Below, piece by piece: positions 1 to 9,002 of a stretch of 64,000 bases of DNA. The notes under the pieces are model-generated. The model saw nothing but the letters and a program-made list of their open reading frames with translations, made no database searches and was not told the origin of the DNA. The translations under genes and the position numbers were made by a program. Position 1 is the first letter of the stretch, and each line of letters opens with the position of its first letter. The stretch comes from Acidobacteriaceae bacterium. Its GTDB lineage: Bacteria > Acidobacteriota > Terriglobia > Terriglobales > Acidobacteriaceae. The stretch lies in the NCBI GenBank assembly GCA_030041045.1, contig JASHOQ010000047.1:1-64000 (forward strand). Direction: 5' to 3'.

Positions 1-47
1 CTTTGCAGATATTCTTCGAGGGGGACAAACGCTGGCGCGGCTGCCAT
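1..47 (-). CDS. Uma2-family endonuclease, N-terminal fragment (runs off the window)
   Basis: Only the first 15 codons are inside the window; the gene continues past base 1. The start ATG lies at 47-45 and is preceded by a strong GAAGGAG ribosome binding site. The visible peptide ends in FVPLEEYLQ, which matches the usual opening of Uma2 (DUF820) proteins, where a VEEYL-type motif begins the PD-(D/E)XK-like domain. A second Uma2 gene lies at 2289-2831. The assignment rests on a very short stretch. Confidence 0.5.
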   Translation of the reverse strand, partial: MAAAPAFVPLEEYLQ

Positions 48-162
48 GACGCTCTCCTTCAAGTGTCATGATAGCGCAGAGCGGATCGGTTTGAAACGGT
101 CAGTTTAATGAATTGGGAGACGGCATAAAATGGCCTTAATCCCCCATTACAATAAGGAAGCA

Positions 163-2058
163 ATGTCTCTCGACTTTCTAGGCAACCTCGAACGGACGCA
201 TCGCTGCGGCACGCTGCGCGCCGCCGATGCGGGCAAACCCGTAGTCCTCATGGGCTGGGTGAACCGGCGCCGCGACCACGGCAACCTCATCTTCCTCGAT
301 CTCCGCGACCGCAGCGGCATTGCGCAAATTGTTCTCGACAAGGAGCTCACGCCAACGGGGCACGCGCGCGGCGAGCAGGTGCGCCCCGAATACGTGGTGG
401 CCGCCGTGGGCAAGGTGCGGCTGCGTGCACCCGATGCCATCAATCCCAAGATGGAGACGGGCGAGATCGAGATCGAGGCCACCGAGCTGCGCGTGCTCAA
501 TGACGCGCGCCTGGCGCCGTTCTCCCCCGCGGAAGAGGCCATCCAGAACGAGGAGGTGCGCCTCAAGTACCGCTACATCGACCTGCGCCGCCCGGAGATG
601 CAGCGCAACTTTCGCCTGCGGCACGAGATTACGCGGGCTATTCGCGAGAGCCTGAGCCGGCAGGGGTTTCTCGAGATCGAAACGCCTGTTCTCACCAAGT
701 CCACGCCCGAGGGGGCGCGCGATTTTCTGGTGCCCAGCCGCGTGCACGCGGGCGAGTTTTACGCGCTGCCGCAGTCGCCGCAGATCTTCAAGCAGATTCT
801 CATGATCTCCGGCTTCGACCGGTATTTTCAAATTGCCCGCTGCTTCCGCGATGAAGATTTGCGCGCCGACCGCCAGCTCGAGTTCACGCAGGTCGATCTG
901 GAGATGAGCTTTCCGCGCCGCGAGCACGTCTTCGCGGTGGTGGAGGATTTCTGCGCCGCGGCGTGGGCTGCCGCGGGCATCACCTTGCCCAAGCCATTTC
1001 TGCGCATTACGTATGACGAAGCCATGCGCCGCTTCGGCACGGACAAGCCCGACCTGCGCCTGCCCGGCCTTACGGACGTGCGCTCCGCGTTCAACGATGA
1101 AGCTCTGGCCACGCTGCAGATTGATCCCGCGCTGCCCGTGGTCGCGCTGCGCATTCCCGCGGTGGGCGAGCTGAGCCGCAAGGAGCGCGAAGACAACCAC
1201 CCCCTCTTCGACCTGAAAAAGGGCGCGAAGTTCATTGACGATTTCAAGCGCCTCGCCAAGAGCTTTCCTGAATCCGCGGCGAAGGTGCGCGAGCTGGCAG
1301 GCGCGGACGAGGCCGATTTTGTCATCGTCGTGGCCGGCGACCCCGCGCATCCCGTCAAGGCCAGCGATACAAAATTTGCAGGCCGGCTTTCCGAGCGCGA
1401 GATCAACGTCTACGCCGCCGCCGGCAACTTCCGCACGGAGCTGGCGAAAAAGTATGCCGACCGGCACGGGGCTTTTCGCGTGACCGACGAGGTGGTTCTG
1501 AACGCGGCGGCGGGGAGTGCCGCTGCCGATGCGATTGACGGGGTGATTGGTGGGGCGAGGGCCTTCCATCCCATCTGGATCGTCGACTTTCCCATGTTCG
1601 AGTACGAAGTGTCGTCGGGCAAATGGGTGCCCGCGCATCATCCCTTCACCGCGCCCTATGAGGCCGATATGGCCAACCTGGTGAGCGATCCGGCGAGCGT
1701 GCGCGCCGACTGCTACGACCTGGCCATGAACGGACTCGAGCTCGGCTCGGGATCGATCCGCATTCATCGCAAGGATGTGCAGCAGCAGATTTTTGCGTCG
1801 CTGGGAATCTCCGACGAAGAGGCGCGCAAGCGCTTCGGGTTCTTCCTCGATGCGCTCGAGTACGGCACGCCTCCGCACGGCGGCATCGCCCTGGGGCTCG
1901 ATCGCATCGTGATGCTGCTGGCCGGCGCGCCGAACATGCGCGAGGTGGTCGCGTTTCCCAAAACAGCCAAGGCTCTCGACCTGATGGCCGAAGCGCCGAC
2001 CACGGTGACGGAGCAGCAGTTGCGGGAGCTGCACCTCCGCGTGGCGCTGAAGAGCTAA
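163..2058 (+). CDS. aspS: Aspartyl-tRNA synthetase
   Basis: Class II synthetase that charges tRNA-Asp (possibly also tRNA-Asn in bacteria lacking AsnRS). It has an N-terminal OB-fold anticodon domain (about residues 1-130), class II motif 1 near residue 175, motif 2 around 217-245 (FRDEDLRADRQLEFTQVD), a bacterial GAD insertion in the middle, and motif 3 near 574-586 (GLDRIVMLL). The 631-residue length is normal for the bacterial type. I chose ATG 163 because AAGGAAG sits just upstream and family members start MxLDFLG; an in-frame ATG at 130 with GGGAG upstream is the alternative. The stop overlaps the stop of the opposing gene by 4 bp. Confidence 0.97.
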   Translation: MSLDFLGNLERTHRCGTLRAADAGKPVVLMGWVNRRRDHGNLIFLDLRDRSGIAQIVLDKELTPTGHARGEQVRPEYVVAAVGKVRLRAPDAINPKMETGEIEIEATELRVLNDARLAPFSPAEEAIQNEEVRLKYRYIDLRRPEMQRNFRLRHEITRAIRESLSRQGFLEIETPVLTKSTPEGARDFLVPSRVHAGEFYALPQSPQIFKQILMISGFDRYFQIARCFRDEDLRADRQLEFTQVDLEMSFPRREHVFAVVEDFCAAAWAAAGITLPKPFLRITYDEAMRRFGTDKPDLRLPGLTDVRSAFNDEALATLQIDPALPVVALRIPAVGELSRKEREDNHPLFDLKKGAKFIDDFKRLAKSFPESAAKVRELAGADEADFVIVVAGDPAHPVKASDTKFAGRLSEREINVYAAAGNFRTELAKKYADRHGAFRVTDEVVLNAAAGSAAADAIDGVIGGARAFHPIWIVDFPMFEYEVSSGKWVPAHHPFTAPYEADMANLVSDPASVRADCYDLAMNGLELGSGSIRIHRKDVQQQIFASLGISDEEARKRFGFFLDALEYGTPPHGGIALGLDRIVMLLAGAPNMREVVAFPKTAKALDLMAEAPTTVTEQQLRELHLRVALKS

Positions 2059-2288
2059 GACTCAGGCGGCCTGCGCCGAAACCTACGAATGCCGAGGAAT
2101 ACCAACGCGACTCCGCCGATAAGGATAGCGACGGTCATGGCATAGTAAGTGATCCATTGGGTGGAGTTGCTGGGTACGAATTCGGGTTGTATTGCGCGGA
2201 TGTCGAAGTTCTTGAGTGCAAGAAAGATCAAAAGCAGGCCCAGGCACAATCGCCAAAGGGAAATTCTCCGCGCTGCCGGCTCGCTCAT
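2055..2288 (-). CDS. Small two-span membrane protein, unknown function
   Basis: A 77-residue protein with two hydrophobic spans (about 12-28 and 47-66) separated by a polar loop, ending in an Arg-rich tail (RRFRRRPPE). This suggests an inner-membrane hairpin with a positive cytoplasmic C-terminus. The ATG directly abuts the stop of the upstream Uma2 gene, so the two are probably co-transcribed and translationally coupled. It converges on aspS, and the two stop codons overlap over 2055-2058. No family recognised. Confidence 0.65.
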   Translation of the reverse strand: MSEPAARRISLWRLCLGLLLIFLALKNFDIRAIQPEFVPSNSTQWITYYAMTVAILIGGVALVFLGIRRFRRRPPES

Positions 2289-2831
2289 CTACGTCCGATC
2301 CAGCTCTGCAAACATCTCGCTCAGCACCACGCGGATGGGCGTGCCCGGAACGGTCAGCTCGCCGCTTTGCGCCGGATGTAATCCATCGCGGTCCGCAGTC
2401 CAGGCCCTGCGCGTCTCCGGATCGAGAATCCAGATGTGTTCAATGCCGAACTCAACGTAGTCGTCAATGCGATCCTGAAAGCGAGCCAGGCGATCCTCAG
2501 GCGAAAGGATCTCAATCACAATCAGCGGCGGATGGGTGAGGATGCGCTCCTTCGGCGCATCCACGCGCAGCACGCTGAGATCGGGCACGCGAAAATGGGA
2601 AGGACCTACCTGCGTTCGTACGTCGATCACTGTGCGCACGCCCCAGTCCTTGCGGTGATTCGTGAAGAGGGTTCCCAACAGGAGTTGCAAATAACCGTGG
2701 TCGTACTCGCCAAAGTTACGCTCCTCGACGCGGCCGTCAATGTACTCGCAGTCGGGCTCGTAGACGGTTCGAAGGTACACTTCGACCGACACGTGAGGAT
2801 CGTGGAACTCGGGTGCGGGCTGGGTGGCCAT
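2289..2831 (-). CDS. Uma2-family restriction-endonuclease-like protein
   Basis: A 180-residue protein of the Uma2/DUF820 family, a PD-(D/E)XK-like nuclease fold of unknown biological role, often found in many copies per genome. Seen here: the opening VEVYLRTVYEPDCEYIDG, the acidic residues of the core (PDLSVLR, then LIVIEILSPEDR) and the terminal FGIEHIWILDPE segment, all typical. An ORF extends further upstream to 3005, but the family N-terminus and the non-coding look of that stretch favour ATG 2831. It precedes the small membrane gene without a gap. Confidence 0.88.
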   Translation of the reverse strand: MATQPAPEFHDPHVSVEVYLRTVYEPDCEYIDGRVEERNFGEYDHGYLQLLLGTLFTNHRKDWGVRTVIDVRTQVGPSHFRVPDLSVLRVDAPKERILTHPPLIVIEILSPEDRLARFQDRIDDYVEFGIEHIWILDPETRRAWTADRDGLHPAQSGELTVPGTPIRVVLSEMFAELDRT

Positions 2832-2902
2832 GGAATCAGTATGCTCCCAAAGCGATTGATATTCCAAGCCAGCTATCGAACCAAGCGTTCGCCCGCGCGC
2901 AG

Positions 2903-2930
2903 AAAAAAGGCGTCCGCTTTTGCGGACGCC
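2903..2930 (-). terminator. Intrinsic terminator of the PiT gene
   Basis: On the minus strand a perfect 9-bp stem (GGCGTCCGC / GCGGACGCC) with an AAAA loop is followed directly by six T. It lies 76 bp beyond the stop of the phosphate permease and before the Uma2 start, so it separates the two minus-strand units. Confidence 0.85.
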
Positions 2931-2944
2931 CACGAGTGCAGTCT

Positions 2945-2983
2945 GGATTCGAGTCAGGATTCGAATCCAAAATCCGAATCCAG
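2945..2983. repeat. GATTCG-rich micro-repeat
   Basis: Short interspersed copies of GATTCGA and its complement, including the palindrome GGATTCGAATCC. Related stretches occur at 33430-33458 and near 40775-40797, always between genes. It resembles a tRNA T-arm only by chance; no cloverleaf is present. Confidence 0.5.
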
Positions 2984-3005
2984 ATGCAGAATTCTTCTCC
3001 GGCAC

Positions 3006-4766
3006 TCAATCGAAGAAGTGGCGGAAGACCCAGTAGAGCGATCCGGAGAGCAGGGCCGCGGCGGGCAGGGTGAAGACCCACGCGGCGGCGATGTTGCGGA
3101 TGGTCTCGAATTGCAGACCGCTCTTGTTCGCGGCCATGGTGCCGGCCACGCCGGAGCTGAGCACATGCGTGGTCGAAACCGGCAGCCCGAAGTTATCCGC
3201 GGCCGAGATCGTGGCCATGGCCACCAGCTCCGCGCAGGCGCCTTGCGCGTAAGTCAGGTGCTCCTTGCCGATCTTCTCGCCCACGGTGACCACGATGCGC
3301 TTCCAGCCCACCATGGTGCCCAGTCCCAGCGCCAGCGCCACGGCCACCTTGACCCAGGAGGGGATGAACTTGGTGGCCTTGTCCACCTTGGCCTTGTAGT
3401 TGTTGAGCGCGGCCTGCTCGTCCTTGGTGAAGGCCACGGCGTGGGTCTTATCCATGACCCGCAGGGTCTCGCTGGTCACATACATATCGTTGCGGACGTT
3501 GGTCTGCTGGTTGGGGGGCACGTGTTTGTAATCGCCGTAAGCCTGCACGTCGCCTTCGAGGTCGCGGATGTTCTCGCGCAGCGCGGTCAGCGTATCGGGC
3601 TGCAGCTTCTTGGTGCGCAGATACTCGGTCAGTTCGCTGCGCGGGTCGCCGGCCAGGATGGCATTGGGATCGACGTGCGCCTGGACGATGTTGACCGCCC
3701 TGTCAGAGGCGGCGAGGAAATCCTGCATGTCTCTGGTGGTGACAGCGTGGTTGAGCGCGTAGGCCGTGGGTACCGTGCCGATGAGGATAAGCATGATGAG
3801 GCCCATGCCCTTCTGACCGTCGTTCGAGCCGTGGAAGTAGCTGACGCCGGAGCAGGTAAGGATGAGCAGGAGGCGGATGGGCCAGGGTGGAGGGGTGGCG
3901 CCCTCCGGAGCGCGGAACAGCGACTCAGGGGCCGGAATCAGGCTTAGCCCCAGCATGACGGCCGCCGCAACGCCGACAGCGAACACGAGACACCAGAGCA
4001 AGCTCCACTTGAACATGTAGAAAGCTGCCAGGCCGAGAATCAACGCCAGTCCCAGCGTGCCCAGCTTGCGCGACGACGGCTTGAGCACCAGGAAGAGGAT
4101 GGCGGCGCAGAAGAACCCAACCAGCGGAGAGATCAGCAGGACCTGGAAGACTTTGGTGGCCTGCGACCAGTCCACGCCGGAGGTGCCGCTGGAGGCGTTG
4201 ATGATCTGGTTGGCCACGCCCACGCCGATGATGGAGCCGACCATGGTGTGCGAGCTGGAGGCGGGCAGGCCCATCCACCAGGTTCCCAGATTCCACAGAA
4301 TGGCGGCGATGAGCAGGGCAAAGACCATAGCGAACCCGGCGCCGGAGCTCACCTTCAGGATGAGCTCTACGGGCAGCAGCGTAATGATGCTGAAGGCGAC
4401 CGCTCCGGTGGAGACGAGCACGCCGGTCAGATTGCACAGCCCCGACCAGACCACGGCAATATTGGGGTCGAGGGAGTGGGTATAAATGACGGTGGCCACG
4501 GCGTTGGCGGTGTCGTGAAATCCATTCACGAACTCGAAGGCGAGGGCAATGAGCAACGCCACGCCCAGCAGCACATACGGCCAGACGCTCACAATAGCAA
4601 TATTGCCCAGATCGCCGGCCACGTGAACGCCGATGTAGGCCAGCCCGCCGACCAGGGCCACCAGCACGATGACGGTGCTGATCCAGGCCGGGGACTTCTT
4701 CATTTTCCGGTCGAGCAGCGATCCGCCTGCCGGAGCAGTTTCGACTGTTGCAGCCATATCTGCCAT
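3006..4766 (-). CDS. pit: PiT-family inorganic phosphate transporter with large internal loop
   Basis: Sodium- or proton-coupled phosphate permease of the inner membrane (PiT/PHO4 family). Both family signature repeats are visible: GFHDTANAVATV in the N-terminal half and PVSTTHVLSSGVAGT near the C-terminus. About ten hydrophobic spans are present. The 586 residues exceed the usual 330-500; the extra length is mostly a hydrophilic, charged stretch of about 130 residues between roughly 330 and 460, predicted to be soluble. The start at 4766 has GGAG 8 bp upstream; an in-frame ATG follows 9 bp later. An intrinsic terminator follows. Phosphate is the usual substrate, but this is family knowledge. 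Confidence 0.93.
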   Translation of the reverse strand: MADMAATVETAPAGGSLLDRKMKKSPAWISTVIVLVALVGGLAYIGVHVAGDLGNIAIVSVWPYVLLGVALLIALAFEFVNGFHDTANAVATVIYTHSLDPNIAVVWSGLCNLTGVLVSTGAVAFSIITLLPVELILKVSSGAGFAMVFALLIAAILWNLGTWWMGLPASSSHTMVGSIIGVGVANQIINASSGTSGVDWSQATKVFQVLLISPLVGFFCAAILFLVLKPSSRKLGTLGLALILGLAAFYMFKWSLLWCLVFAVGVAAAVMLGLSLIPAPESLFRAPEGATPPPWPIRLLLILTCSGVSYFHGSNDGQKGMGLIMLILIGTVPTAYALNHAVTTRDMQDFLAASDRAVNIVQAHVDPNAILAGDPRSELTEYLRTKKLQPDTLTALRENIRDLEGDVQAYGDYKHVPPNQQTNVRNDMYVTSETLRVMDKTHAVAFTKDEQAALNNYKAKVDKATKFIPSWVKVAVALALGLGTMVGWKRIVVTVGEKIGKEHLTYAQGACAELVAMATISAADNFGLPVSTTHVLSSGVAGTMAANKSGLQFETIRNIAAAWVFTLPAAALLSGSLYWVFRHFFD

Positions 4767-4936
4767 TCGGAATCTCCAGGTGGGAATTGAAGTCCGAATT
4801 ATAGGGGAGAGAGCCAGTCTCCGGACTTCTGCCAGTGATAGTCCAGAAAGATGAAAGGAGGATGAATTATTGAGGGAATTGAAGTTTTGGCCGAGAGACG
4901 GTGCGCCGCGTCACCAGCGGATCGCTGTGCGTTGCG

Positions 4937-6211
4937 TCACGCCGCGCCCGGTGAAGCGGCTGCGGCCCAGATTAGCGCCTCTTCATAAGTCTGCGCCAGC
5001 TTGATGGGACTGCCGCCGAGCTTGGAGATGAGCCGATCACTGGACTCCCAGTCGCCGCGCTCGTGAAACTCGAGCCAGGCCAGAGGCGCGCGCTCCGGAT
5101 TGGCGGTTCCCATCAACGCCAGGCTGATGTCCGTGCGAAAGGGCAGATGGGCTACGATCTCCTCCATGGGCACGCTTAACATGGCCGGCAAGAGGCTGAA
5201 CATGCCCACCAGATACTGCTCGGCGGGATCCTGCCCGAAGGTGCGCGCGGCCAGTTCGCAAAAACGCCCGCGCAGAAGGCCCATTTGCAGAAACTCCGCC
5301 GGCTGATCGCAGTTGAGCTCGCTCAACACGGCCACGGAGACAATGCGCCGGAATGCGGTTTCGCCCAGGAAGCGGATGGCGGTTTCGATGGACCGCACCT
5401 CCTGGTAAAGGCCGTAGATGGGCGAGTTGGCCAGGCGCAGAAGGCGATACATGAGCGCCCCATCGCTGCGCACCAGCTGGCCCACTTTGCGCACATCGAG
5501 GGGATCGCGGTAGAGCTCGCGGACGATCTCGAAGTGATACATGCGGTTCGAGGGGATTTTGCGCTTCTTCAATAAGGTGGGATGGCAAAAATAGTCGCCC
5601 TGGAACAGGCTGAAGCCCATCGCCCGCGCCTGCCGGAAGTCTTCCGGCGTTTCCACCTTTTGCGCCACCAGCATGATGGTGTCGGGGTCCAGTTGCTCCA
5701 GTCGCTGCCGCTCCGCGCCGTTGTATTTCCTGAAGTCCATGCGGACGTAGTCGGTGCGGTCGAGCAGGGGGCGCAGGTCCTCGCGCCAGGCAAAATCGTC
5801 CAGCGCCAAGCGGAATCCGCGGGCCTTCAGAGTCCGGCAGGCGTCTACCAGCCGCGGCGTCGGCTCCACGTTCGCAGACACGGTCAGAACCGTCATGCTG
5901 GAAGTGAGCACCAGCACCAGTTCGTCGGTGAGCGCCTCCGCGGTGCAGGCGATGAAGGCCGGCATGCCGTTCGAAAGCCGCTCCAGCCCAAACAGCACCT
6001 CGTTGTCGAGCATGGTCTCCATGGCCATTTCCACGTCGCGGCGGAAGACGCACTCGGGCGCATTGCGGAAGATCAGATCGTAGCCGTGGACGTGGCCGGC
6101 CGCATCCAGAATCGGCTGGCGGGCGACGTAGCGCAGTTCGGCCGCAGGCTGCTGCTGCGCCGCTTCGGCGCCCGCCTCCAGCCGGTTCGTTTGTGGTGTG
6201 TATGCGGACAT
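4937..6211 (-). CDS. EAL-like/HDOD signalling protein (YuxH family)
   Basis: A 424-residue protein with an N-terminal EAL-like domain (about 30-220) and a C-terminal HDOD domain (about 225-400). The EAL signature is degraded: the catalytic E of ExLxR is replaced in YDLIFR. LALDDFAW and the FQGDYFCHP end of the barrel remain. It is therefore probably a non-catalytic sensor or scaffold rather than a c-di-GMP phosphodiesterase. I preferred ATG 6211 over an upstream in-frame start at 6373 because the family starts just before RYVARQPIL and the extra 54 residues look non-coding. It follows scpA by 162 bp on the same strand. Confidence 0.88.
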   Translation of the reverse strand: MSAYTPQTNRLEAGAEAAQQQPAAELRYVARQPILDAAGHVHGYDLIFRNAPECVFRRDVEMAMETMLDNEVLFGLERLSNGMPAFIACTAEALTDELVLVLTSSMTVLTVSANVEPTPRLVDACRTLKARGFRLALDDFAWREDLRPLLDRTDYVRMDFRKYNGAERQRLEQLDPDTIMLVAQKVETPEDFRQARAMGFSLFQGDYFCHPTLLKKRKIPSNRMYHFEIVRELYRDPLDVRKVGQLVRSDGALMYRLLRLANSPIYGLYQEVRSIETAIRFLGETAFRRIVSVAVLSELNCDQPAEFLQMGLLRGRFCELAARTFGQDPAEQYLVGMFSLLPAMLSVPMEEIVAHLPFRTDISLALMGTANPERAPLAWLEFHERGDWESSDRLISKLGGSPIKLAQTYEEALIWAAAASPGAA

Positions 6212-6373
6212 GGGCTTTACTTCCGGCCTATATCGGCAGCCGTCCGCGAAGACTTGAGCCTTTCTGTGGAGAATGGAGCACCCGGTGCGCGGAGGCGGAG
6301 AACCAGACCGGGCATATCGTTCCCGATTAGGTCCAGCAGCGGCGAGCGGATGGTGCAATTGATTGACGCACAA

Positions 6374-7309
6374 TTACTTCCAGTCGTCTGGCGGGTTGGC
6401 CAGCCCCTCGTTCATTACCGCTTCGAATCCGGCCTGCTTTTTAATGAAGATTTCGCTGAACTCCCGGTCCTGCCGCAGCAGGATCGCCTGCAGCCGCACC
6501 AGCTCGAGAAGGGCGAGGAACATGGCGATCAGCGCCCGCTCGGAGCGGGTGTGGCTCAGGAGCTTATGCAAGGCCACGGGCTTGTCCTCAAGCGCGAGGC
6601 GGCGGGTGAGGAACTGGATCATCTGGCCCACGGTTACGCTGTCCTCTTCCACGTTGAGAATCGGGCGGTTGCGGGCGCGGTCCAAGATGTCGCGAAAGAC
6701 GCGCACCAGGTCCACGGTATCGGCGGCAATCTCCGGCTCGGCGCTTGCGTCCTCACGGAACTCGCGCATGCCGGGGTTGGTCCAGCTTGCCGCTTCCAGC
6801 ATCTGCTTCTGCTGCAGCATCTGCGCCGCGTTCTTGAAACGCTCATGCTCGAGCAGCCGCTCCACCAGCTCGCGCCGCGGGTCTTCGCCCGTTTCTTCCG
6901 GCCCAGTGGGGGTGCGCGGAAGCAGCATTTTGCTCTTGATGTGAATGAGCAGCGAAGCCGTGTAGATGAACTCGCCGGCCACGTCCACGTCGCTTGCCCG
7001 CAACTGCTCCACGTATGCCAGGAACTGCGCCGTAATCTTCGCGATGGGGATGTCGTATATATCGATGTCCTGCTTGCGGATCAGGTCGAGCAGCAGATCG
7101 AGCGGCCCCTCGTAGACCTGGCCCACAATCACCGAAAACGGTGACTGCTCTTCGGCCTCGCTGCGCGCCTTCACCGCTGCGGCAACCTTGTCTGCGTGTT
7201 TTTGCTCCGGGACCGATGGGGTCAGCCCGTGAACCGGCTCGGTAGATGGAGCATCCGGTTTGTCGGCCGGTTTGTCAGAAGACGAATTGGAGCGGGCCTC
7301 ATTCGCCAT
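6374..7309 (-). CDS. scpA: Segregation and condensation protein A
   Basis: Kleisin subunit that bridges SMC heads in the bacterial condensin together with ScpB. The family N-terminus is clear (VGQVYEGPLDLLLDLIRKQDIDIYDIPIA, near residues 65-95), followed by a charged middle and a C-terminal winged-helix region. The 311-residue form carries an extra low-complexity N-terminus rich in Ser, Pro and Lys. Start codons at 7336 and 7309 are both possible; 7309 leaves a 10-bp gap after trpS. The usual partner scpB is not adjacent. Confidence 0.92.
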   Translation of the reverse strand: MANEARSNSSSDKPADKPDAPSTEPVHGLTPSVPEQKHADKVAAAVKARSEAEEQSPFSVIVGQVYEGPLDLLLDLIRKQDIDIYDIPIAKITAQFLAYVEQLRASDVDVAGEFIYTASLLIHIKSKMLLPRTPTGPEETGEDPRRELVERLLEHERFKNAAQMLQQKQMLEAASWTNPGMREFREDASAEPEIAADTVDLVRVFRDILDRARNRPILNVEEDSVTVGQMIQFLTRRLALEDKPVALHKLLSHTRSERALIAMFLALLELVRLQAILLRQDREFSEIFIKKQAGFEAVMNEGLANPPDDWK

Positions 7310-7319
7310 GGGATAGCTC

Positions 7320-8882
7320 TCATCGGAGCGGTTCATAATCGCCTTCGAACTCGGTGATGTCCTGACCGCCTTTGCCCGCAATGCTCAGGAAAAACCGGTT
7401 GCCTTCGCTCCGCAGAATTCTTACAGGAATCTTTTCATTCTTCTTCGAGGATTTCTTCGCCAAAGAGAAGTCGAGTGAAAACAGCTTCTGCGGAATCGCA
7501 AAATCGCGTATTGTTTTGTCCTGGGCGCGCCAGCAGAGAAGTGTCCAAATCTCATAGGTCTTTGCCGGAATCTCGAATTCCCACTTGTCCGGTTGCATGA
7601 CATCCCTCGAGGTTGTTACAAAGACGCGCTTTTTCTTGGAGGTCAAAAAGGGCTCTTCCAACTCTCGCTCAGCCGTCGTAAACACTCGATTACTCTCCTG
7701 TGAGAGCTGAACGTCGTAGGGAACTAAATTAGTCTTCCAATAGTCTCGCAGGAGCCTTGATCTTTCGTCCGGAGCCAAATCCCACCAATCGGCGTGAGTG
7801 CTGAGGTCACGAAGTCCTTTTTTTTGTTCGGGTGTCAGAAGAAAATGGCGCCGCACGGAACCCAGGTCGTGCGAGAGATCGAAGACGATCCGCACCGACT
7901 TCATAGTTTCTTCCGCCTTCTTTGCGGCTTTTTGAATGGAATCGTCCCGGAGCTGTTCCCAAATTTCTTCGATCCTCGACTCCAGCTTGATTCTTTGGTG
8001 GTAAATCGGCTCCGTGACGCTGCAGACGGAGTTTCCGGCCAGAATCTTGCAGAATTCGCAGCGTATTGTAGCGTTTCGACAACCTCTTTGAGTATCGGCG
8101 AGCACTTCAGGGCTGCTGAATGCCTTGTGCAGATCGCCGACGGGGCACAAATCCGGATCTCCCGGATCCGTCTGCCGAATTCGCTGTCCACTGGTTGACA
8201 TTGAGAGCACTTTATAGTTCACCACGGCGGGGGCTTCGGAAAGACCAATCGTGTTGCCATAGCTCTTCGACATCTTGCGTCCGTCGGTTCCCGTGAGTTT
8301 GGGTGAAGGCGTGAGTAAGGCCTCCGGCTCAGGAAATAGCTGCGTGCGGTACATGGAATTAAAGCGGCGCGCAACTTCACGGGTTAGCTCGACGTGAGCA
8401 ACTTGGTCCTGTCCCACGGGAACATAGTCGGACCTGTAAACGAGAATGTCAGCCGCCTGCAATAGTGGATAGCCTAGAAATCCATAGGTGCTGAGATCCT
8501 TGCCTTTGATGTTCTCCTGCTGCTCTTTGTAGGTTGGCACGCGCTCCAACCAGCCTAAAGGAGTCATCATCGAAAACAGCAAATGGAGCTCGGCGTGTTG
8601 TCGCACGTGGCTCTGAATAAAGATCGTGGACTTCGTTGGATCCAGTCCTGCGGCCAGCCAGTCGAGCACAACATCTATAGTCTTCTGTTGGAGTTTTCCG
8701 GGGTCGGCGTAGTCCGTGGTAAGCGCATGCCAATCGGCGATGAAGAAGTAGCACTCATATTTGTCCTGCAGCTTTACCCAGTTGGCCAGTGCGCCCATGT
8801 AGTTGCCCAGGTGCAGCTTTCCCGTGGGGCGCATGCCGCTGAGGACGCGCTTCAACGACGTGGTCGGTGCGGATTCACGCAT
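7320..8882 (-). CDS. trpS: Tryptophanyl-tRNA synthetase with candidate Fe-S motif and C-terminal extension
   Basis: Class I synthetase that charges tRNA-Trp. The HIGH-type motif is PTGKLHLGNYMGA (19-31) and the KMSKS loop is at 203-207. Residues C246, C268, C275 and C278 form C-x21-C-x6-C-x2-C, very close to the [4Fe-4S] anticodon-domain motif known in Thermotoga TrpRS. Normal TrpRS ends near residue 335; here about 170 further residues follow, with no domain I recognise and several Trp-rich patches (WEFEIP, YEIWTLLCW). The gene is visibly lower in GC than its neighbours, suggesting transfer. ATG 8882 is preceded by AAAGG; a TTG at 8909 is the alternative. Confidence 0.93.
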   Translation of the reverse strand: MRESAPTTSLKRVLSGMRPTGKLHLGNYMGALANWVKLQDKYECYFFIADWHALTTDYADPGKLQQKTIDVVLDWLAAGLDPTKSTIFIQSHVRQHAELHLLFSMMTPLGWLERVPTYKEQQENIKGKDLSTYGFLGYPLLQAADILVYRSDYVPVGQDQVAHVELTREVARRFNSMYRTQLFPEPEALLTPSPKLTGTDGRKMSKSYGNTIGLSEAPAVVNYKVLSMSTSGQRIRQTDPGDPDLCPVGDLHKAFSSPEVLADTQRGCRNATIRCEFCKILAGNSVCSVTEPIYHQRIKLESRIEEIWEQLRDDSIQKAAKKAEETMKSVRIVFDLSHDLGSVRRHFLLTPEQKKGLRDLSTHADWWDLAPDERSRLLRDYWKTNLVPYDVQLSQESNRVFTTAERELEEPFLTSKKKRVFVTTSRDVMQPDKWEFEIPAKTYEIWTLLCWRAQDKTIRDFAIPQKLFSLDFSLAKKSSKKNEKIPVRILRSEGNRFFLSIAGKGGQDITEFEGDYEPLR

Positions 8883-9002
8883 GGTGCCTTTCGACTGCGA
8901 AGAGGGCAAGAAAAAAGGCCGCCGGCGATCTCGAGCAAGATTGCCGCAAGGCTGCTTTTATTGTAATGGGCGCGCACTGGCGGGCGAACGGCCGGCGCCG
9001 GC

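Noticed and set aside
178-2034. 618-codon ORF antisense to aspS
   Set aside because: Shadow of a GC-rich gene; no family signature, while aspS is unmistakable.
2950-2985. tRNA T-arm from GGATTCGAATCC
   Set aside because: Simple GATTCG repeats; no acceptor, D or anticodon arms. The same applies near 40775-40797.
2436-3947. 503-codon plus-strand ORF across the Uma2 and PiT genes
   Set aside because: Covers two well-supported genes and a terminator on the other strand; composition is that of an antisense shadow.
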